Source: Asterochloris sp. CNOR1 (taxonomy: Eukaryota; Chlorophyta; Trebouxiophyceae; Trebouxiales; Trebouxiaceae). From it: a stretch of DNA of 64,000 bases. The translations under genes were made by a program, and so were the position numbers. The stretch covers positions 1,798,001 through 1,862,000 of the forward strand of contig OZ017752.1 of the NCBI GenBank assembly GCA_963969365.1. Reading direction: 5' to 3'. Under the pieces are notes generated by a model. The model was not told the origin of the DNA, made no database searches, and saw only the letters and a list, made by a program, of their open reading frames with translations. This document shows positions 53,401 through 61,588 of the stretch, piece by piece. Each line of letters opens with the position of its first letter. Within the stretch, counting starts at the first letter, position 1.

Positions 53401-56400
53401 TGCATCCTGCAGCAGCATCCCACAGCATAGCAGCACCTTGCTGGAAGGCACTGGCTATCAGCCTCATCTGGGATGGCATTTCATATATGTAACAACGCTG
53501 CCCAGCAGGCTCAAGCATGCTGTGCACCTTGTCTAGGGATGCAGCTCTACCTGTTCTGCACCTGCAGCAAGAGAGCTAAGCGAGCTGCATCAAGCAGAAG
53601 TTGCACATTTGCACATCTCCATTTGAGGTGCAGCCCAAGCTTGATTACTCCTGGAATGAAGCAGTGCCCCAACGGCTGGCATGCAAAGCTTGCATAGCTC
53701 TGTTTTGCTTGAATGCAAAGTGCACATCTGCCAAGGCCTGAACCGGTCCGCACGACGCAACAGCTGCAGGCTGCTCAGGCTGACCTGCATGTAGGCGATG
53801 CCCTTCTTGGGCTTCTTGTTGAAGAGGGCGATGCCCTGCTGGAAGCCTTTCTTGTAGGCCTTCCAACTCTCCAGCAGCTGCGCCTCCCGCGTACTGTCAG
53901 CATCCCGCAGAGAGGCTGGCAGCTCTCCATCCTGGAGGCAGAGGCAAAGGTGATGTAAGATAATCAATCCAGAAGACGAAATGCAGCTTTGCACGTCATC
54001 AGTTACTTCCAGCAGCATGCAGCTCTGAAAAGGGATCAGCTGCGCTGCATTGGAACCCACCATGGCCCCGCTCTGCAGGGCTGCCTGCAGGATGGAGGTG
54101 TCGCGCTTCAGGGTGGCGGGCCGCATGGGACTGGCTGGGGGTGCACCTGGATCACCTGCACAGCACAAAGCCGCCACTCAGCCAAAGTTTGCAGACCTTA
54201 TTGGGAGGAAGACGCAAGCTCAGCGGCGTGGTCAGCAACAGGCTGCAGACCTGTAAGGTGTCGCGATGTGCATGTCCAGCAGGTGAGCTGGAGGATCAAC
54301 TGTGGCCCCTCACCCAGAATGACCTCGTCAGCGTGAGGCACCCAGCAATGCTGGACAAGTACTCAAAATCTCCAGCAAGACAGGGACGTAATGTCCAGTA
54401 CAGTTGTACCCTGCTCCAAAAGGTGCAGCAGCAGCAAAACTTCCTGCATGCTCTTCCTGCTGCCCCAGAGTGACAGGTCAAAGAGCTGCACCTTAGTGAA
54501 GGGCTCGGACCTAACGCTCAAACCCTGCGTGCTGCTTCAGAAGGTCGACTGAGCTGCCAACTACACACAGGTACAAGCTTGTGACCTCCAGCAACACAGT
54601 AGTTCAAGTCTGCAACCTCCAGCTCTAATTGCTTCTTCAGGTTGGTGGCATTGGAGTCATGGCAACACCATGTCCCACACCCTTGGACCCAAAAGGAACA
54701 AGTTCTCACCTGCAGCCTCCTGCAGCCTCCATCCAGCTGGTCTAGCCTGCAGATTACCTTGCTGGAGGTGAGTCAGCAAGGTGCCACAAGCCCCTTGGTC
54801 TCACCAGCCTCCAGCCCATTCTGGTGGCCGTTGAGGGTGCTGGAGGTGGGTCAGCACCAAACCCCTCTATGAGAAAGACATCAGCACGCACCTGCAGCCT
54901 CCAGCCCGTCCTGTTGGTCCAGGTTCACAGTGTTGGAGGTGGTGGAGGTCAGGCTCTCCCACTGCTCCTTCACTGGCTCATCCTCCCCAGCTGCCTCCAC
55001 AGCAGCTGCTGTTGAAATGGCAGGCATGCCAGCCGTGTACCACTCCACCAGGGAGCGCAGGATGTTGACAAGGCATTGCAGGGCCTGCAGGCATGATGGT
55101 CACGCGCAGCTTCAACTAACAATGCAGAGAGTGGGCATCCACCACTCAAGCAGGGAGTGCTTGCAAAGATGACAAGGCCCTGCTGGCAGCACAGTGCATT
55201 TCTTTCACTCCCAGCAGGGCTGGCCACATCCGCACTCTATCAAAGGGAAGGCGCAGCCTGAGCTTTCATGTCGCGGAAGGCACTGCACCAAGAAAGGGAA
55301 GGCTGCTGACGGACAGCTTGAGTACTCCTGCAGGCCCTCTGTGCTTCAAATCAGCACCTCGCCGACAGGGTCCTGACAGCAGCCCCAACTGCATAAGCAT
55401 CGAAAAGAAGCCACACCCCAACCCCACCATGATCCTGACTCCAGCCTCGTCCACATGTGTCTGCGCAGGAGCGTCTGCAGGCGTGCTGCTCTGTGCTAAG
55501 CGCACGAGCGCCAGCACCATGCGTTCAAACAGGTTTGCCCCCTCCAGGTCACAGTCGTAGTTGACAAACAGGTCCACCAGGAGCTGCCCGCTCTCGCACA
55601 TGGCTTGCAGGCAGCGCATGACCACAAATCGCTGGCCCATGTCTACAGGGGCCGGCTGCCCACCTGAATCAGGGAGCAATACAGCAGCTGAGATGACTTG
55701 ACTGGGTACCCTTTGTGGCAAGCAACATGCAGCACAAAACAAGACTGCAAGTGCCATTGAGCCCTTTAACCAGATTGCATGCTTCACAGATCGAAGCAGC
55801 AGATCGGGCAGCACTGGCAGCCATCACAGCAGCTTTGATGGCCTGGCACAACAGCAGACTCAGGGGTGCTGAAGGGTAAATTGTTAAAGGTGCTGCACTG
55901 CAAGTTTCCCGACCTTGGGCAGCGCTGGCAGCCACCACAGGAGGCTCGATGGCCTTGAGCATGATCATGGGGAAGAAGACCCCAATGTCTGCCTTCAGAG
56001 AATGCCTGAATTTGGCCATCAGGGTCATGAAGATGCTGCAGGACAGCGCAAAAGCCTGCAGCATGGCCACAGATGTCATTTTTGTCAGGTCAGGTCTGGG
56101 AGACTCAGCTGCTTGACAAACATGGCATTGCAATGGAATGCAGGGCAGGCCTAGCACAGGCGTCAGCCTCTGCTGGCGCAAGACAGCTAAGACTGATGCA
56201 AGACAGCCCTGGTGCAGGCACCAGCGGCACCCGCATTTGCCCAGTGCTCAGCCATGCAGGTCAGGTTGTAGAGTGAGCAGGCCCAAATGTTACCTGTGGG
56301 ATTGTGCTGGTGCAGTTCTTCAGCAGACTAAGGGTCAGGTACTGGGCAATTGCTGAGGTAAACTTCTGGCTCGTCCGGAACTTTTCCCCGCTGTTCTCCA

Positions 56401-59400
56401 GCAAGACCTTGAGCAGCTCTAGAGCCAGCACCTGCAGAGCCACAAGCGCTGAACGTCAAAGATGCCGTGATGTTCTGAGACCTTGAGCAGCTGAGAGACC
56501 CATAAGAGCCAGCGTCAGCACCTCATACATGCATTGAAGCCCAGGCTGCTGGAGCCTGTAGAACCCTGTAGTTGCAGTTGCAGCACCTGCCATGCAGGCG
56601 AACACTGAAGGTTGAGCTAGGACAGCATGCTTCATGCTGCCGTTTCACAATGTTGTTGGGGCCTGGGCTGAGCTCACGACCTGGGTGTCACATTCTCACT
56701 TCCTTTCCAACAGACAAGTCTCAGCTGTCAGCAGGCGATGCAGTCAGGCAGCCTGTGCAAGATGGCCAACACATGATACACAACCATTGCCAATCCCCAT
56801 TGTTTATAAGACACAGTAACACAAGGCGCCCGTCCAAGTGGCAGATGCCCTTACCTTGCCCCGCACGGCGGTGGGGTCTGTGCCTGTGGCAGTCTCAGAG
56901 CTGCGTACCGACAGCTTGCAGAGAGCTCTGAATACAAGGAAGGCATCCTTCTGCAGGATGCCATCAGCAGCTGAAGGGGCAGCTGGGGCCTTGTTGGGGT
57001 TGGCTGCAGGAACCACCTCGTTCAGCATTGATTGCTGCAGCTGTGCAGGAGCCTGCTCTGCAGCTGGCAGGGTCACTGTGCTGCTGGCTGGTCCTGCAGA
57101 GTTCATGTCACCCGTTAAGCTGCCACCACAGCGGGTGCAGCAACAGGGTTTACATTGCCAAGGGGCAGTTACTGTTAGCTGCCCCTTCACTGATGCAGAA
57201 GAGAACGCTTGAGAGGCTGCGGAAGCCTATCCAAAATTGTGAGGCTGGTGCAGGCAGCATGCCTGCTTGCCTGCTGCTTCATCTGAGTAGTTAACAGCCG
57301 GCGCTGCTTTGTTTGGCCAGTCAGTCTGAGTGCAGCATGAGAGCAGATGGACTTAGGTACTTGCCTGTTGCTGCCTTCAGCTCTGTAGCATCTGCAGCAG
57401 GCGCTACTGCTGGTACAGGCTGTGCTGCAGTGGCCTCCTCCAAGCCCTTCTGGGTCACAGCCTGCACCTTAATGTCTCCATTGGCTTGAGGCACAATAGC
57501 AGAGGCGCCCTGATCTCTGACAGCCAGCTCTGCTCCAGCCTTGGCTGGTCCTTCAGAGGGCAGCTCTGCAGCAGCAACATGGCCGTGTGCTCTTGCAGCC
57601 TGCAAAACAGCTGTACCTGGTCTGATGATTAACATGTGCGCTGACTGGCGCTGAAACAGGCTCACATCAGCTTGTGGCAAGCAGCTCTGTAATGGCAGGT
57701 TGTGTGTTCAGGCAGCTGGAGAGTGGACGGAACAGACCTGACTACCAGATGTGCTCAGGGAAATGCCACATCAGGCTTGTGGTATCCTAGCATACCTGCT
57801 GGCGAGTGCTCTGGTCCTGCAGGGGCCTCAGTATGCGGAGCTGCAGGCACAGCTGCCGCCTGCTCCACAGCCCGAGGGGGGGCCTGCGGCTCTGCTGCGC
57901 TATTTTGGGTGGCAGGTGCAGCCTTAGCTGCAAAGGCCGGAGAGTCAGCTCCAGAGCCTGGGTCTCTGCCCTCATCAAAGGCATGATCAAGATGCTGCTG
58001 CACGCCCTCATTGTAAAAGCCCAGCACGTCCACAGTGGTAAGCACCTGTAATGCCATCAGTGTTTGTACGTTTGAACACTTGCGGGGGACCCACATCAGC
58101 TCATCTGCACAAGGTGCATGCAGGCAACACATGGAGGTGATGCGGGCATGATTCTGAAGTTACAGCTGTCCTGCTCAACCATCGTGCGGAAGCATGCACT
58201 GGAGCTCATCTGGCCACCTGGATGACATGATGCAGCAGCTCACATCATGGAGGAAGCTCTGCACAAAAGAGCTGTCCACCCCAGAGCCGCCCACATCGTT
58301 GACCGCTATGGGAGCCACCCGCACCTGCAGCATGGCAGACATTGCCTTCAACCACTGCTCAGTGCAGGATGTCATGCCCTGAGGTCTGCATGTGCCTGCA
58401 GGAATGTTTGTAATCTTCTGCCACAGCTTTCCATGATCTGCAGGTGCCTGCAGCACCTTGCAGGCAAGTGAGTGAGCATCTGCCACAATTTGCAAAGATC
58501 TTTGGGTCAAAGTACTTCCCTAGCTGTGAGGGCCTAACACAACTGCCACGGGTCACCTGCTCTGAGCCAGCCTCCATGCGCTGAAAGACCACATTCAGCA
58601 TCTGCGTAAGGGACGCCTTGGCTGTGCTCTGGTTGACCTCCATCCGACTCATCAGAAAAATATTATAGCAGGTGCGAACAGCCTGCAGCAGGTTGAGAGA
58701 TCAGCTGACTGGCAACAAGTGGTTGTTGTGGCAGTTTCTCAGATGACAACAGCTGCAGCAGTGCTCTTGCACACCATTTGGTTTCTGATGTTGAGCAGAT
58801 ACAGACATCGTGAAGCCCAGGATGTCTGTGCATTTCCTCACCAGCAGGAGAGCCTGCCCATGTACATGCACATGGTTGGAGGTGACGGCTGTGAGCAGAC
58901 CCTTGAGCACCCGCAGCTCAATGCCATCGTCTGGGATGTCATCACAACGGCAGAGCAGCTCCACAGCCTGCGCCTGCAGCGGCACAGGCAGCATGAGGAC
59001 AGGTTCAAAGACCAGTTGGCCACACAGCTGCAGGGCAGCCTGACGCTGGGGGCATCACCCCAGCATGCAGCAGCCTGGAGTTGCCCGCACGCTGGACGCC
59101 TGCAGGTCCAGCTGCACAGCTCAAACTCACGTTGGACATAATGCCCTCAGAGGCAGCAGCAGAGACCAAGTTGTGGCTGCCACTGCTCTGCTTACCGCAT
59201 GGGCCAGCGTCAGGGCAGTGCAGGATGCAGCAGCAGCATGCATGACGATCAGATGCTGTGTATTCCAGCATACCATCCTGCACAGTCAAGTTGTGGCACC
59301 TTGAGGCCTCAGATGCTGCCTTCCAGTTGTGGCACTGAGAGCCCTCAAATGCTGCCTTCAATGCCATGCAGCTCTTGTTGGACCAGATGACCTGAGGACG

Positions 59401-60933
59401 AGGTGAGACGCTTAGCTACGGCAGCATTACATCAGACACGCTACCCTTGCACGGCGTGAGGTGGATGGCTCACCTGCGGCAGCATCACATCAGATGCACT
59501 GCCCCGGCCTAGCAGAAGGCAGAGGCCTTATCTGCAGCTGGATCACACCAGATATGGAACCCTGGCCTTGTGTGAGGTAAACAGCTCACCTGCGGTGGCA
59601 TCACGCCAGACACGCTGCCCTCAATGTCATCCATGTCCTCTGTGGGACGCCTGCGCCCGCCAGCCACCTTGCCGGCAGCCTCACGTTTGTGGTTAATGCT
59701 GTGCACTGGCCCAGTCAGGATGCTGTGGCTGATCAGCTTCTGGATGCAGTCCAGGGCCGCATCGACCAGCTGGGTCTTGCGGGTCTCCACTGCCACCCGC
59801 AGGACTGCCATCAGCTCTGCAGGCGGGAGGACATGGGGATTGCACAGCAGCCCCAGAATTTGACACAAGTCAAGCATGTGAGAGGGCATTTGGGCATGCA
59901 GCACCGCCGTCAGCTCTGCGGGTGAAAAGGACATAAGTACTGCCCACAACTTCCCCTTCCAAAGATGTCTGTTATGCATGCCTCCGCCACAGCAAGGCAG
60001 CTGGGTAGTGCAGCAGAGTCATTCCAAATGGACTGCTTGGCAGCCCTGCAGCATGGCTGGGCCAGCAGTCCCACAGCGCGACGGACCATGGCCAGACTCC
60101 TGCCGCAGCCCCAGCCTAGGGCTGCCCCCTGATGGCTCCGGCGCTGCCTGCGGCTCCAGGCCAGCAAGCTCAGCATCTGCAGGGGCAGCTGCTGGGGCAG
60201 CAGTGCCAGCAGCAGCCACATCTGGCCCCTCCTGCCCTGGCACTGCAAGCTTGACTGCCACGTGGTCTCCCTCCACGATAAGTGTGAGGGTGACGCTGCC
60301 AAGGAGGCCAGCTGAGGGTGCTGGCGCTGCAGCATGCAATGCTGCAGCAGGTACAGGTCTGGCAGCAGGGACCTGCTGGTGCACGGGCTCAGGTTGCAGC
60401 AGCTGGCTCAGCCGCCCCATGATGTCCTGCAGACACATGGTGGTCACAGTCAGCTTGGCTTCGTGCAGCTGCTGCCCCCAGTCACGATGACACAGGCTGA
60501 TCCAATCTCAGGTTGAGACAGCTGGTCCAGTGCTCCCTCTGGCAGGTGTTGTTGCCTCCTGGAGCGGGATAGTACGCAGTGGTGTGTGCTGCAGCTGTAC
60601 TCCCGCCTCCAACTCCAGCTGCACGCTGGCTCACTGAAATGCCACAATTGCTGCAGCCATCTCCTGATAACACAGATGTGAGGATTGTGCCAATTCACAG
60701 TGGGCGCAGGAGATGGCATGGCATGGTAGCTGCTGCGTTCACACCAGCCAGCCTTTGACACACCCCGACTAACGCAGCAGGGGTTCCTAATCGCTGCAGC
60801 ACCGCACCTGCACATCTGTGCGAAGCTTGCTGTACTTCCTGCCAGAGGCATTATCTGCAATGCGCTGCAGGCATGGCGCCACCAGCTGCTGTGGCGTGAC
60901 AGCCTTCGGTGCTTGAGGGGCTGCCTCTGCCAT
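41453..60933 (-). CDS. BIG: BIG-type large ARF guanine-nucleotide exchange factor (Sec7 family)
   Basis: Activates ARF GTPases at the trans-Golgi/early endosome by GDP-GTP exchange. ATG at 60933 ([20 protein letters not shown]). Order on the minus strand: DCB region about 60900-58560 ([59 protein letters not shown]); Ala/Pro-rich linkers about 58130-57030; HUS region 57000-54890 ([48 protein letters not shown]). Sec7 is at about 53940-52060: [60 protein letters not shown] (glutamate finger in LPGE), [20 protein letters not shown] and [23 protein letters not shown] repeats follow at about 51300-42400 ([14 protein letters not shown] at about 48100; [16 protein letters not shown]-type block at 46400). 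C-terminal exon about 41700-41453 ([20 protein letters not shown]). It is one long gene with dozens of exons; some small exons are not resolved here. Confidence 0.92.
44024..44166. repeat. Diverged ~55-bp direct repeat within the BIG gene
   Basis: gctcagcatggctgctctgc (44024 on) and gctcagcacggctcgcatgc (44113 on) start two copies that continue through gaggtg-gcc-gcagg. On the minus strand both read PAG-P-G-A-LSW. Whether either is exonic is unclear. Confidence 0.6.
44999..45135 (-). repeat. Copy of a BIG exon's 5' edge in the upstream intron
   Basis: The exon that starts (minus) at about 45040 (gcag|gcggacgcaccagagcct) has an upstream copy at 45135-45093 (acaag|gacgtaccagagcctg then gcct). 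The shared ccagagcctggcct core and flanks span about 40 nt. Confidence 0.65.
45541..45578. repeat. 19-bp perfect-core tandem duplication
   Basis: ccttgcagcagtggtgcgg at 45541 is followed directly by ccttgcagcagtggtgcag at 45560, downstream (minus) of the exon ending LLNFIRQ. Confidence 0.8.
46391..46702 (-). repeat. Two copies of a BIG exon's 5' edge in the upstream intron
   Basis: The true exon start at 46435-46391 (minus; encodes [14 protein letters not shown]) has a first copy at 46594-46552 ([11 protein letters not shown], then a stop) and a weaker second copy at 46702-46663 ([10 protein letters not shown]). Similarity includes the Cys/Gln acceptor context. Confidence 0.75.
48955..48976. 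repeat. (TG)11 microsatellite
   Basis: Eleven uninterrupted TG units in a BIG intron. Confidence 0.95.
54590..54946 (-). repeat. Array of copies of a BIG exon's 3' edge in the downstream intron
   Basis: The exon ending (minus) at 54892 finishes with cacctccaacac ... gggctggaggctgcag|gtgcg. Downstream copies of about 50-70 nt lie at 54848-54801 (gggctggaggctg|gtgaga), 54770-54705 (tggaggctgcag|gtgaga) and, weaker, about 54662-54590. Spacing is roughly 85-100 bp. Confidence 0.7.
59410..59625 (-). repeat. Four-unit array from a BIG exon's 3' edge
   Basis: The exon ending [10 protein letters not shown]|gtgagc (minus, about 59620-59590) is followed by three degraded copies at 59560-59530, 59508-59473 and about 59455-59415, spaced about 57-60 bp. 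The third keeps a full donor (ctgccgcag|gtgagc). Confidence 0.75.
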
Positions 60934-60993
60934 GGTCGTGGAGCTGCTCAGAGCTCTGCAGGATGCGGCTCGGTCTCTCGTATGCAGCCTGCC

Positions 60994-61403
60994 TCAGCCG
61001 TCTTCACTGCCACCAGGCATGTTATACATCTGGAAGATGCGGCGCGCGTCGGCCTGCACCAGAACGCAAGCCATGCCACCCGCACCGCCATGCTGTTTTG
61101 GTGATCTTCCTGAAGAAGCCCTAATCAAGCACCAGATGCACATGCATTGGTGCACGCAGTGCTGTGCGCTCTGCATCTGACAGCACCTACTTCTGGCAGC
61201 TGACTGAGCCAGACGACGATCCTCAGGGCTGATATCCCGTCCTCAAGCTGCTCCTGGATGCTTTCTGGAGATGTCTCAGTCCTCCTGACTTCAAGTGCTT
61301 CCCTCAAGTTGAAGATCGCCTTGCGCCTGACAGGCGCAGCTTTCACGTGCGTGGCAGCCCTGATGAAGCTTCGATACAGGGACAGGGCTGGATTGCCAGA
61401 CAT
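60994..61403 (-). CDS. LYR-motif protein (Complex1_LYR family)
   Basis: LYR proteins are small mitochondrial factors that bind acyl carrier protein and assist Fe-S or respiratory-complex assembly. Two exons, 61403-61191 and 61053-60994, give 90 residues. The N-terminus carries the motif early, as in the family (MSGNPALSLYRSFIRAATHV), followed by basic and charged helices (AIFNLREALEVRRTETSPES) and LRIVVWLSQLPE. Exon 2 encodes ADARRIFQMYNMPGGSEDG. The start at 61403 is chosen because it places the LYR motif near residue 10; in-frame ATGs further upstream (up to 61532) would add an unlikely Cys-rich leader. Which LYRM subtype it is cannot be told. Its stop lies only 60 bp before the BIG ATG on the same strand. 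Confidence 0.75.
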
Positions 61404-61588
61404 GCAGAGCTCACAGTGGTCAAGGGCTTGCTCAAACCCCACCAAGCTCGAGCTAAACATTTTGCAGATGCTGCCAACTACCCAGCACAGCTCCCGCACT
61501 GTAAAAGCTGGCAAATGCTGACAGACACGCATCTGATTAGCGCCATCTGAAAACAGTCAGGCTTCAGTCAAAGCAGCTGGGTGAAGGC

